DNA from: Diplonema japonicum
Lineage: Eukaryota; Euglenozoa; Diplonemea; Diplonemida; Diplonemidae
Length of the DNA: 64,000 nt
Assembly: GCA_964019335.1 (NCBI GenBank)
Contig: OZ025703.1
Span: 1-64,000, forward strand
Direction: 5' to 3'
The notes beneath the pieces are model-generated. The model made no database searches. It was given only the letters and a program-made list of their open reading frames with translations, and was not told the origin of the DNA. Shown here in pieces: positions 9,336 through 19,541 of the stretch. The position numbers and the translations under genes are program-made. Position 1 is the stretch's first letter; each line of letters begins with the position of its first letter.

Positions 9336-10546
9336 TGTTGCTATGGCTGGGGTTAAGCTGCACACTGCACACATTAAGAACACAACACAGAACACAGAAG
9401 AAGCTACAACTCAGCTGCAGTGCCCCCCTGTATCAAGTTAACAGTTCTTGTGCAGGCACCACCAACATGACAAACAGGCATTTCCTCCATCCACTTGGCC
9501 AGTCATCACCTGTAGCACCCTGAGTGGAAGAACAAATTGCAGATGCTCAGGGTGAGTAAACTACTTAGGCACCAGCTGGGGTTGAGCTGCACACTGCATG
9601 CATTAAGGACACGACATGGAATGCAGAAGTGGCCAAGGTGCACCTGTCACTGGTCTCCTTTACCTCTTTCATGTTATTTGGTGGTGGGGATCACAGAAAT
9701 ATGGAAATATAAGAAGTACATCAGATGTGTTGTTCGCTGTTGACCTCCATGTTGGTCATCACCGGTTGTGCCCGAGTGGAGGAACGTATTGCAGATGCTC
9801 AGGGTGATGAACTGGCAGCAAACTACACAGGCCCAGAATCTTAGTTACCAGGGCCATGGCTGGTGTTGAGCTGCACACTGCACACATTAAGGACACGACA
9901 CGGAATATTGTGCTGTCAGTGTTGTGGTGATATAGTCACCACTTTCAACCTTGATGATGCAAAGAGGAAAAAAAAAGGGGGGGGGGGAAACTAGTTTGAC
10001 ACTCCATTTGTTTGTGTGCACGAGCAGAATTTTACCTAATAAAATAGCTCATTACACTGCCATCAACTAGTTTTAGTCTCGACAATAATATTGTTAAAAC
10101 AAAAAAAAAAGTAAGGAATTCCCTGTTCTGCCAAGTTCCGGTTCTGCCATTCTGCCAAGTTCCGACTTTCAGTTTGGCGGAAGGGAATGGAACGACCCAA
10201 TCCTGCACAAGCAGAATCTTGGTTACCCAGGATGCCCCAGCTGGGGTTGAGCTGAACACCACACACATTAAGGACACAACACAGAATGCAGAAGAAGCTA
10301 CAACTCGGCTGTGGTGTACCCCTGTAATCAAGTAGTCTTGTGCAGGTCCTTTAACTCATATATCTCTCACTGCGGCCAGGTTGTAGCTTCTTCTGTGTTC
10401 CACATTGATCACCACAGCTGGGTTGTATTACATCCAAATACAACATTTCTGGACATTTGTACATACCTGCAGCTGCAGTGCACCAGAGTAGATAGGTGCA
10501 AATGGCTTGATGGAGCTGTGCATGTCTGTGGTATGAAGAAGAAGAA
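9336..10546. repeat. Inner arm of the large palindrome, left
   Basis: About 1.2 kb that is the near-exact reverse complement of 11814-12982 (for example 10032-10331 minus and 11987-12286 plus give the same 99-residue translation). The right arm lacks about 42 bases present here (about 10371-10427). The arms contain several copies of a unit with CATTAAGGACACGACACGGA and AGAAGAAGCTACAAC. Open frames in it are not genes. Confidence 0.85.
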
Positions 10547-10745
10547 AAAGAAAAAAAAAAAAAATCATTGTCCAAAAATATTTGAAAAAAAAGTGTTTGC
10601 AGGTGTGTCAAAAATTGCAGAAAATTTTTGAGTCCGGTCAGTCTGGTCAGTCTGGCCGATCCGGTCAGTCTGGCCGATCTGGTCAGTCTGGTCAGTCTGG
10701 TAAAATGGGTACACTGGACTGGACCGGATTCACCCATCACTGACA

Positions 10746-11078
10746 ACAGATCGGTTCCTTGCTTTCAGCACCATGCCCCTAATGTGTGCAATGTACAGCT
10801 CAACCCCTGCATCACACTGCCTGTTTGTTGCACATATTTTCATGTTATCCCCCCCCCCCCCCCCCCCACCTGAAAATAATATGGAGATAAATATATGAGT
10901 TAAAGGAGGCTGGTGTTAGTAGCACCCTGCACAAGAACTGTCTACTTGATTACAGGGGGGGCACACCACAGCCGAGTTGTAGCTTCTTCTGCATTCTGCA
11001 TTGTTTCCTTAATCACTGTGGCCAGGATGTAGCTTCTTCTGCATTCCACATTGTGCCTTAATACTGCAGCCAGGCAGT
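10746..11078 (+). repeat. Direct repeat D, copy 2
   Basis: Second copy of the 7678-8012 segment, lying in the spacer between the inner palindrome arms. The two copies differ by a few transitions and small indels. Confidence 0.75.
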
Positions 11079-11080
11079 GG

Positions 11081-11212
11081 CAGTGTTGGTCCAGACCCTT
11101 GAGGGACCTGGACGATTTCAGGGGACTCCAAGGGACAGGAGTCCCCTGAAATTTTCAGGGGTCTGGAGGGGACTCAAGGGACTCAGGGGTCTGGAGGGAC
11201 TCAGGGCAGTGA
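11081..11212. repeat. Short hAT-like repeat piece starting CAGTGTTGG
   Basis: The segment starts CAGTGTTGGTCCAGACCC, runs through GGGACTC-type short repeats and meets CAGTGATGGGTGAATCC of repeat R1 at 11207. Its reverse complement, ending GGACCAACACTG, lies at about 8055-8139. CAGTG(T/A)TGGG termini resemble those of hAT-superfamily elements; that assignment is inference, since no transposase or 8-bp target duplication is visible. Confidence 0.45.
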
Positions 11213-11452
11213 TGGGTGAATCCTAATTACAGACTAGACCAGACTGGACCAGACCAGACCAGACCAGACCAGACTGGACCAGACTGGACTGGACTGAACT
11301 GGACCAGACAAGATACAACAACAACACCACATCCCCCCCTTTTTTTTGCTGCAGAGTTCAAACATATAAACAGATGTCTACAAGAAAAGATGTTACACAG
11401 GTACTGAGAGACAACAACAACAACAAAAACAGAAACAAAGAAAAAAAAAAAA
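11207..11452 (-). repeat. Repeat R1, inverted copy
   Basis: Reverse complement of the R1 unit, from CAGTGATGGGTGAATCC through pentamers (ACCAG, ACTGG) and GCTGCAGAGTTCAAACATATAAAC to the CAA-rich end. The internal GGATCC-containing segment of the other copies is missing. Confidence 0.8.
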
Positions 11453-11813
11453 ACCTTTATCTTCTTTTTCAGGTGGTGCGAGTGTAGAATCTTGGTTACC
11501 CAGGGCACCCCAGCTAGGGTTGAGCTGAACCCCACACACATTAAGGACACGACACGGAGCACAGAAGAAGCTACAACCCGGCTGCAGTGCACCCCCTGTA
11601 ATCAAGTAGACAGTTCTTGTGCAGGGCACTGCCAACACTGGCCTCCTTTAACTCTTGTATATTATTCCAAAGGTGGTGGGGATAGCATGAAAAAACATCA
11701 GATGTGTTGTTCACTGTTGACCTCCTCATTGGTCATCACCAGTAGCTCCCAAGTGGAAGAACATAATGCAGATGCTTAGGGTGACAAACAGGCAGCAAAC
11801 TACACCAGTGTCA

Positions 11814-12982
11814 TTCTTCTTCTTCATACCACAGACATGCACAGCTCCATCAAGCCATTTGCACCTATCTACTCTGGTGCACTGCAGCTGCAGGTATGTA
11901 CAAATGTCCGGAAATGTTGTATTTGGATGTAATACAACCCGGCTGTGGTGAGAGATATATGAGTTAAAGGACCTGCACAAGACTACTTGATTACAGGGGT
12001 ACACCACAGCCGAGTTGTAGCTTCTTCTGCATTCTGTGTTGTGTCCTTAATGTGTGTGGTGTTCAGCTCAACCCCAGCTGGGGCATCCTGGGTAACCAAG
12101 ATTCTGCTTGTGCAGGATTGGGTCGTTCCATTCCCTTCCGCCAAACTGAAAGTCGGAACTTGGCAGAATGGCAGAACCGGAACTTGGCAGAACAGGGAAT
12201 TCCTTACTTTTTTTTTTGTTTTAACAATATTATTGTCGAGACTAAAACTAGTTGATGGCAGTGTAATGAGCTATTTTATTAGGTAAAATTCTGCTCGTGC
12301 ACACAAACAAATGGAGTGTCAAACTAGTTTCCCCCCCCCCCTTTTTTTTTCCTCTTTGCATCATCAAGGTTGAAAGTGGTGACTATATCACCACAACACT
12401 GACAGCACAATATTCCGTGTCGTGTCCTTAATGTGTGCAGTGTGCAGCTCAACACCAGCCATGGCCCTGGTAACTAAGATTCTGGGCCTGTGTAGTTTGC
12501 TGCCAGTTCATCACCCTGAGCATCTGCAATACGTTCCTCCACTCGGGCACAACCGGTGATGACCAACATGGAGGTCAACAGCGAACAACACATCTGATGT
12601 ACTTCTTATATTTCCATATTTCTGTGATCCCCACCACCAAATAACATGAAAGAGGTAAAGGAGACCAGTGACAGGTGCACCTTGGCCACTTCTGCATTCC
12701 ATGTCGTGTCCTTAATGCATGCAGTGTGCAGCTCAACCCCAGCTGGTGCCTAAGTAGTTTACTCACCCTGAGCATCTGCAATTTGTTCTTCCACTCAGGG
12801 TGCTACAGGTGATGACTGGCCAAGTGGATGGAGGAAATGCCTGTTCATCGTGTTGGCGGTGCCTGCACAAGAACTGTTAACTTGATACAGGGGGGCACTG
12901 CAGCTGAGTTGTAGCTTCTTCTGTGTTCTGTGTTGTGTTCTTAATGTGTGCAGTGTGCAGCTTAACCCCAGCCGTAGCAACG
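11814..12982. repeat. Inner arm of the large palindrome, right
   Basis: Reverse complement of 9336-10546; see that entry. The decayed state of the CpG sites is shared with the left arm, so the duplication (or gene conversion between arms) is younger than most of the decay. Confidence 0.85.
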
Positions 12983-14230
12983 GGGTAACCAAGATTCTGC
13001 ACTCATGCAGTTTGCTGCCAATTCATCACCCTGAGCATCTGCATTATGTTCTCCACTTGGGCGCTACTGGTGATGACCAACATGGAGGTCAACAGCAAAC
13101 AACACATCTGATGTACTTCTTATATTTCCATGTTATCCCCACCACCTGAATGATATATATATGAGTTAAAAGAGGCCGGTGTTGGTGGTGCCCTGCACAA
13201 GAACTGTCTGCTTGATTACAGGGGCGCACCGCAACCGAGTTGTAGCTTCTTCTGCATTCCGTGTCATGTCTTTAATGTGTGTGGTGTAGTTTGCTGCCTG
13301 TTTGTCACCCTAAGCATCTGCATTATGTTCTTCCACTCGGGAGCTACCGGTGATGACCAATGAGGAGGTCAACAGTGAACAACACATCTGATGTTTTTTC
13401 ATGCTATCCCCACCACCTTTGGAATAATATACAAGAGTTAAAGGAGGCCGGTGTTGGCAGTGCCCTGCACAAGAACTGTCTACTTGATTACAGGGGGTGC
13501 ACCGCAGCCGGGTTGTAGCTTCTTCTGCGTTCTGCATCGTGTCCTTAATCACTGCGGCCGAGTTGTAGCTTCTTCTGTGCTCCGTGTCGTGTCCTTAATG
13601 TGTGCGGGGTTCAGCTCAACCCTAGCCGGGGCGCCCTGGGTAACCAAGATTCTGCACTCGTGTGGTTTGCTCGGTGATGACCGATGAGGAGGTCAACAGC
13701 AAATAACACATCTGATGTTTTTCTTATATTTTCATAAAAAGAAGATAAAAGTTTTTTTTTTTTTTTTTTTTTTTACCAACTCGGTTGAGGGTTTTATACC
13801 TAAGGTACCGAGGAGGGTGAACGAGGGGCCGAAGGCCACACCACAGCAGAAAGGTTCGATCAAGAGATAGATTGAGACTCTTCAGGCGTCCTGCCACATA
13901 CCGCAGGTACCCTTAAATGTCTCTTTTCTTTTTCTTTTTTTTTTTTTTTTTTTTATTAAGGTGGTGGGGATAACATGGAAATATAAGAAGTACATCAGAT
14001 GTGTTGTTCGCTGTTGACCTCCTCGTCGGTCATCACCGGTAGCGCCCGAGTGGAAGAACGTAACGCAGATGCTCAGGGTGACGAACAGGCAGCAAACTGC
14101 ACGAGCGCAGAATCTTGGTTACCCGGGACGCCCCGGCTAGGGTTGAGCACACCGCACGCATTAAGGACACGACGCGGAACGCAGAAGAAGCTACAACTCG
14201 GCCGAGGAGCGCCCCCTGTAATCAAGTAGG
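12983..14230 (+). repeat. Tandem and dispersed copies of a roughly 300-bp repeat unit
   Basis: Repeated pieces with GAGTTAAAGGAGGCCGGTGTTGGC, CCCTGCACAAGAACTGTCTACTTGATTACA, GTAGCTTCTTCTGC and TCGTGTCCTTAATGTGTG occur again and again in both orientations across 7.7-14.2 kb. The version at about 13990-14230 keeps many CG dinucleotides (for example GGTTACCCGGGACGCCCCGG), where other copies have TG or CA. No protein-coding signal is convincing. Confidence 0.7.
13775..13927 (+). repeat. 153-bp dispersed repeat, full copy
   Basis: From ACCAACTCGGTTGAGGG to AAATGTCTCTTTT, practically identical to 60479-60631 about 47 kb away. It contains GGTTCGATC, which fits an RNA polymerase III B box, a hairpin CCTGC/GCAGG near its 3' end, and is followed by T runs that could terminate Pol III. 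It may be a small RNA gene or SINE; I could not match it to tRNA, 5S, U6 or 7SL by eye. Confidence 0.75.
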
Positions 14231-14291
14231 TAGTTCTTGCTTCATTGCACGCTTAACGCCACCTAGTGTTGCAATCAAAGCCCCATTTTTT

Positions 14292-14614
14292 TTTTTTTCT
14301 TCGTTTCTCGTTGTTTTTGTTGTTGTTGTCGTCTCTCAGTACCTGTGTAACATCTTTTCTTGTAGACATCTGTTTATATGTTTGAACTCTGCAGCAAAAA
14401 AAGGGGGGGATGTGGTGTTGTGGTTGTATCTTGTACGGTCCGGTTCAGTCCAGTCCAGTCCGGTCCGGTCCGGTCTGGTCCGGTCTGGTCCAGTCCGGTC
14501 CGGTCCGGTCTGGTCCAGTCCGGTCAGTCCGGCATAATTGGGTCGAAATTCACGCCGGATCCGGTCCGGTCCGGTCCAGTCCGGTCTAGTCCTAATTAGG
14601 ATTCACCCATCACT
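14292..14614 (+). repeat. Repeat R1, least-decayed copy
   Basis: Same layout as 7059-7377, but the pentamer array keeps many CCGGT units and the flanks read GGGTCGAAATTCACGCCGG where copy 1 reads GGGTTGAAATTCACACCGG. This is the best approximation here to the original repeat. Confidence 0.8.
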
Positions 14615-14624
14615 GCTGTTGTTG

Positions 14625-14917
14625 TATAAACATACACACCCTCCTCTTATACATATTATTTATTATTTCCCCCCTTTTCTATTACATCCAAATACAACAT
14701 TTGATGCGGAAAGCAGAAACAACAGCTTGGCTTAGGTGTGCGAAAAAATGTGAGAAGACAAGAAAAAAAGAAGGGGAAAAAAAAAAAGGTAAACACATCA
14801 TGTATGTCAAAAAAATCAAGGATTTTTTCCTCTTTTTTTTTTCCCCATTTTTTTTTTTTTTTTTTTTTCCAAAGGGAAAAAAAAAAAAAAAAAAGTTGCA
14901 AAACTATCAAAAATAAT
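14625..14917. repeat. Outer arm of the large palindrome, right
   Basis: Reverse complement of 7374-7670. It retains GATGCGGAAAGCAG and GTGTGCGAAAAAA, where the left arm has lost or mutated the CG sites. Confidence 0.75.
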
Positions 14918-14919
14918 GA

Positions 14920-15031
14920 CAGTGTTGGGGAGAGTCCCGTGAGTCCCGTCGAGTCCCATCCCGTGGAGTCCCGTGAGTCCTATCCAGGCCCTATTCCGTT
15001 TTAGGGGATGGGACGGGACTGACCAACACTG
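14920..15031. repeat. 112-bp element with CAGTGTTGG terminal inverted repeats
   Basis: It starts CAGTGTTGG and ends CCAACACTG, with GAGTCCCGT-type short repeats inside and a GGGATGGGACGGGACT stretch complementary to them, so the whole can fold back. Termini are hAT-like. I see no target-site duplication. Confidence 0.55.
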
Positions 15032-15434
15032 GTCTGGTCCAGTCCGGTCCAGTCTGGTCAGTCCAGCATAATTGGGTCGAAATTCACGCCGGATCCGGTC
15101 TGGTCCGGTCCAGTCCGGTCTAGTCCTAATTAGGATTCACCCATCACTGGTCCCAGAGGGTCTTGAAGCGAACAACAAAGACATATAGTCATGAAGAATT
15201 ATTTTTTTCCTTTGTAGCGCCCTTCTTATTTTATATTTGTTCTCTTTTCTTCCTCTTTTTCTGGGGGTAGATGTGTTGGGTTGTTGGGGTAAACGGGATT
15301 AGATAAGGCTGCTGCTCACAAACTTTTCTTTTTTCCTCTGTTTCTCTCTGCCATCTTCAGCACTGCTCTTCTTGTTGCTACTTCACGTCTTTTACAACAC
15401 CCTTATATCATAACAGATCTTCTGACATAACAAA
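15032..15434. other. Partial R1 repeat and Hsp70 upstream region
   Basis: 15032-15148 is the distal half of repeat R1 (pentamers, GGATCCGG, CACCCATCACTG). The following 280 bases are T/C-rich and hold several possible splice-leader acceptors before the Hsp70 start, for example CATCTTCAG at about 15352-15360 and ATAACAG near 15416. No promoter motif is recognisable. Confidence 0.5.
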
Positions 15435-17458
15435 ATGGCCTACGACGGAGCTATCGGTATCGATTTGGGAACCACCTACTCATGTGTGGGTGTGTGGCAG
15501 AACGAGCGTGTGGAGATCATTGCGAACGACCAGGGGAACAGAACGACCCCCTCCTATGTGGCCTTCACTGACAGTGAGCGTCTGATCGGTGACGCTGCAA
15601 AGAACCAGGTGGCGATGAACCCCACAAACACCGTGTTCGACGCAAAGAGGCTGATTGGGAGGAAGCTGCAAGACTCCTCTGTGCAGAGTGACATGAAGCA
15701 TTGGCCCTTCAAGGTGGTGGCGAAGGCAGATGGCAAGCCCCTGATCCAAGTGCAGTACATGGGTGAGGAGAAGCAGTTCATGCCGGAGGAGATCTCTGCC
15801 ATGATCCTAGTGAAAATGAAGGAGACCGCTGAGGCCTTCCTCGGGAAGGAGATCAAGAAGTCCGTTGTGACTGTTCCCGCCTACTTCAACGACTCGCAGC
15901 GTCAGGCGACCAAGGACGCTGGTACCATCTCCGGGATGGAAGTGCTCCGTATTATCAACGAGCCCACGGCGGCTGCCATCGCCTACGGTCTTGACAAGGC
16001 GGACGAGGCGGAGCAGAACATCCTCATCTTCGACCTTGGTGGTGGTACCTTCGACGTGACCCTCCTCACCATCGACGGTGGGATCTTCGAGGTGAAGGCA
16101 ACGGCAGGTGACACTCACTTGGGTGGGGAGGACTTCGACAACAGGATGGTGAACCACTTTGTGGAGGAGTTCAAGAGGAAGAACAAGAAGGACCTCACCG
16201 TGAACCAGAGGGCCCTCAGGAGGCTCAGGACCGCGTGCGAGAGGGCCAAGAGGGCTCTCTCGTCAGCTGCCCAGACCAGCATTGAGATTGACTCCCTCTT
16301 CGAGGGTATCGACTTTTACACCTCCATCACCAGGGCCAGGTTCGAGGAGCTGTGTGCGGACCTCTTCCGTTCGTGCCTGCGCCCCGTGGAGCAGGTGCTC
16401 GGTGATGCCAAGATGGACAAGAGGTCCATCCACGAAGTGGTGCTTGTCGGTGGATCCACCCGTATCCCCAAGATCCAGGGCATGGTGAGCGACTTCTTCG
16501 GTGGGAAGGAGTTGAACAAGTCGATCAACCCTGATGAGGCCGTCGCCTTCGGGGCTGCTGTGCAAGCCTTCGTCCTCACGGGTGGACAGTCTAAGCAGAC
16601 CGAGCAGATTCTGCTCCTGGATGTGACCCCCCTGACCTGTGGTATCGAGACCGCAGGCGGTGTGATGACCTCCCTGATTAAGAGGAACACCACCATCCCC
16701 ACCAAGAAGAGCCAGGTTTTCTCTACATACAGCGACAACCAACCCGGTGTTCACATTCAGGTGTGTCTTTATTCTTTCTTCTATCTTTCTACAGGTGTTC
16801 GAGGGTGAGAGGGCGATGACGAAGGACTGCCACCAGCTGGGGACCTTCGACCTGTCTGGGATCCCCCCCGCTCCCCGTGGTGTGCCCCAGATCGAGGTGA
16901 CCTTCGACGTGGACGCCAACGGTATCATGAACGTGTCTGCGGAGGACAAGACCACCGGGAAGAAGTCACAGGTGACCATCACCAACGACAAGGGGAGGTT
17001 GTCGCAGGCGGAGATCGACGCCATGTGCAAGGACGCCGAGAAGTACGCCGAGTCGGACAAGCTGGCGAAGGAGCGCATCGAGGCGAAGAACGGCCTTGAG
17101 AACTACGCCTACTCCATGAAGAACACCATCAACGACGAGAAGACCGGTGCCCTCATGGGTGAGGACGAGAAGAAGAAGGTCAACGACGCCTGCGAGGAGG
17201 CCATCAAGTGGCTCGACAACTCCCAGGAGGTATGTGCCAAAGAAGGAGATATCAACCACACAACAGGCCTCGAAGGAGGAGTACGAGAGCAGGATGAAGG
17301 AGCTTGAGGGCATCTGTTCCCCCATTGTGAAGAAGATGTACGAGCAGTCTGGTGGTGCTGGTATGCCTGAGGGTATGGGTGGTATGCCCGGTGGCATGCC
17401 TGGTGCTGGTGCTGGTGCTGGTGCCGGTGCCGGGCCCCAGGTGGAAGAGGTCGATTAA
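15435..17458 (+). CDS. HSP70: Cytosolic heat-shock protein 70
   Basis: ATP-dependent chaperone of the cytosol. Exons 15435-16760, 16795-17229 and 17267-17458 join to 650 residues, normal length. Seen: [13 protein letters not shown] at the N-terminus, the [12 protein letters not shown] and [11 protein letters not shown] signatures of the ATPase domain, a substrate domain with [10 protein letters not shown], and a C-terminal Gly/Met/Ala-rich tail ending EEVD, the cytosolic mark that binds TPR co-chaperones. The introns are 34 and 37 nt; the first has a GTGTG donor. Wording such as [20 protein letters not shown] matches what I know of trypanosomatid Hsp70 better than other groups. It is the first gene of the + strand array, next to the repeat nest. 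Confidence 0.97.
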
Positions 17459-17640
17459 GAAGCTAATCACTGATCTCGGCTTTTGGTCTTATTTCCCTTT
17501 TCTTTTTAGATTTCAAAGACCCCATCATTTTCATCTTTGTTTTCGTAAAGTCATTCCTCTCTCTTGATTATTAGTTTACGCCAAACACATCATTGTCTAA
17601 TAATTTCTTCTTGTGGCACAGCACACCACAGGTTTCCACG

Positions 17641-19434
17641 ATGGATACTCCGATGTTCAGTGACAAAGGAGGCAAGAAAGGGAAGAAAAGATGGATGCCA
17701 AACAACCGAGCCGACCCTTTGGGGGGTGGAAAGGGGTTTAAGGGAGACAAAGGTGGAAAGAAAGGCAAGAAAGGTGATAAAAAAGGCGACAAAGGAGACA
17801 ACAGAGTGGTGTTGATTGCAGACGTTCTTAACTTGGTAGTTGAGAAGTACGCGAGGATGAACGGAGGGCTCATGGACTGCTCAAGTGTAGTTTCAATGGA
17901 AGAGCTGAAAAAGTATTCCCCTAATATGTCAACAGACATGTGGGCACGCATTGTAGCGAAAACTGTAAAGGACAGCAAAACGTGCACGGCACTGTCTTTA
18001 GATAACAACAACATAAAGCAACTGTATTCGTTAGCCTCTCATCTGCAGCCAGAATTACAGCTTGACTCGCTGTCCTTGAAAGATAACCACATCTCAAGTA
18101 TAGAAGACATCAGAAAGCTGGAACCTTTACAACTGAAGCACTTGTGCTTAGAAGGAAACCCAATCTACAAGTATGCAGTTCCAGGCACTGCCTTTAGCTT
18201 CAATCACAGAGCCGACCCCCAGCTGTTGTACAAATCTCTGAAGAAGGCACTCCCATCGCTGCTCAGGATCGATTCTACACCTGTTGACAGGTCTAGTGTG
18301 ATCGACACACTCCCGCAGGTCCCAGGGTATGTCACCAATAGTACATGACAACCTCAGGGGCATCGACGAGGCGAACCCCATGCAGGCTACCGTGAAGGGT
18401 TTCATGGACTCTTATTTCTCAACAACCGCTGTATGTATCCGTGCAATTAATCACAGCATATCAGAAAAACTCTGCTGACGACATGCTAGACTTCTATGAC
18501 TCCAAAGCAGTGATGTCGCTAACGCTGGACGACAAGTTCAAGCTTGGCTCTGGGGTCGAGGGCGGCTTGCTAATCAGAAGCTTGAGAAGCGTAGCGCGCT
18601 GCCGCCATGGAGGCGCTGGTAATGTGTTTGTAGGAAAGTTGAATGTAGGCAAATGCTTAGAAGCCTTGATGAAGGCAAAAGCCACCTACGATGGGAGTAC
18701 CATCCTGCAACACACTGAGATAGGTCAAGTGTCGGGCACTTTGTTAGGAAGCACGCAATTCCCTCTACCGGCACTGGTGACAGTGACGATGCACGGAGTT
18801 GTGTCCTTCCCAGTGAGCAAAGTGGACCTCAAAAAGTATACTTCAACTGAAAATGCACGCCTGATACACCTGATAGGTACTTCGACAGGACGTGGCTACT
18901 TGCAGTAAAGAACGGCGCACCCATCATCGTGAACGACATGTTGCATTTAAGGGAGACACACGCGAAGCTGGACCCCGTTTTCAAGAACTCGCAGGTGTGA
19001 AGATGTTCTACAAGTTATACTCCCAGATGCAAGTGTATTATGGCTTACACATGAGAGCAGAAGACAACATGGTGGTGCAGTTAAGCAGTATGACTGGTTT
19101 GAGCCTAGACTGCTCCAGAGCGTGTTTGGAGCAGAAAGAAGCAGGACCATGGAACTTAGCGAAGGCTCAGGAAAGTATCCAAAAGAAAATGGTATGCCCT
19201 TCAGAACACAACAACGCTGTGCAGGCGGAGGGTGCTTTGACACAAACACACTTTGCGAATGAAAAAGAGCCTAAGAACCTGACGACAATGATCTTCTCAA
19301 AACGGACGAATCTGAAACCTGATAAGGCATACATGTGTCTAGAAGTCCCCGAGGTGAACTTTGACCTTATGAAAGGCTGGGAGCTATTCCTCGCCAGACA
19401 GGGGAAGCTGGATGCCTCGATGTTCATGTCGTAG
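17641..19434 (+). CDS. MEX67: mRNA export factor Mex67/NXF-like, paralogue A
   Basis: Carries mature mRNA through nuclear pores in this family. Exons 17641-18170, 18210-18326, 18358-18430, 18465-18835, 18877-18994, 19027-19191 and 19225-19434 join in frame to 527 residues. Order of parts: Lys/Gly-rich basic N-terminus (residues about 8-52), leucine-rich repeats (LSLDNNNI, LSLKDNHI, HLCLEGNPIYK), an NTF2-like domain (DDMLDFYDSKAVM ... KKYFDRTWLL), and C-terminal TAP-C/UBA-like modules (MVVQLSSMTGLS ... CLEQKEAGPWNLAKA). Introns are 31-41 nt; the one at 18836-18876 ends in TAG. A putative trans-splice AG lies 9 nt before the ATG. I see no CCCH finger of the kind known from trypanosome Mex67. 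A paralogue follows directly. Confidence 0.88.
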
Positions 19435-19541
19435 CGAGAAGTTAAAATAGTGACTCCTGACAATCGCAGGCTTTGGCTTGCAGTAGCATCCTTTAGCCTT
19501 TTGCTTCACTTTAGTACTTTGCAACCTCCAGAAGGTAAACA

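Noticed and set aside
10032-12286. Identical short ORFs on opposite strands (about 99 codons)
   Set aside because: They come from the palindrome arms and translate repeat DNA; no protein-like features.
13775-13927. 153-bp repeat considered as spliced-leader RNA, tRNA, 5S rRNA or U6
   Set aside because: No tRNA cloverleaf, no 5S or U6 core sequence, and no donor GT after a leader-like exon that I could support.
7059-15148. Regular repeats considered as a CRISPR array or centromeric satellite
   Set aside because: Units are not evenly spaced, occur in both orientations and have no unique spacers; the genome is eukaryotic. A centromere role cannot be shown from sequence.
15435-17458. Possible in-frame TGA selenoprotein in the array
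   Set aside because: I looked for TGA-interrupted frames in the called genes; every TGA met inside a gene lies in a short intron with GT...AG ends, so no selenoprotein is claimed.
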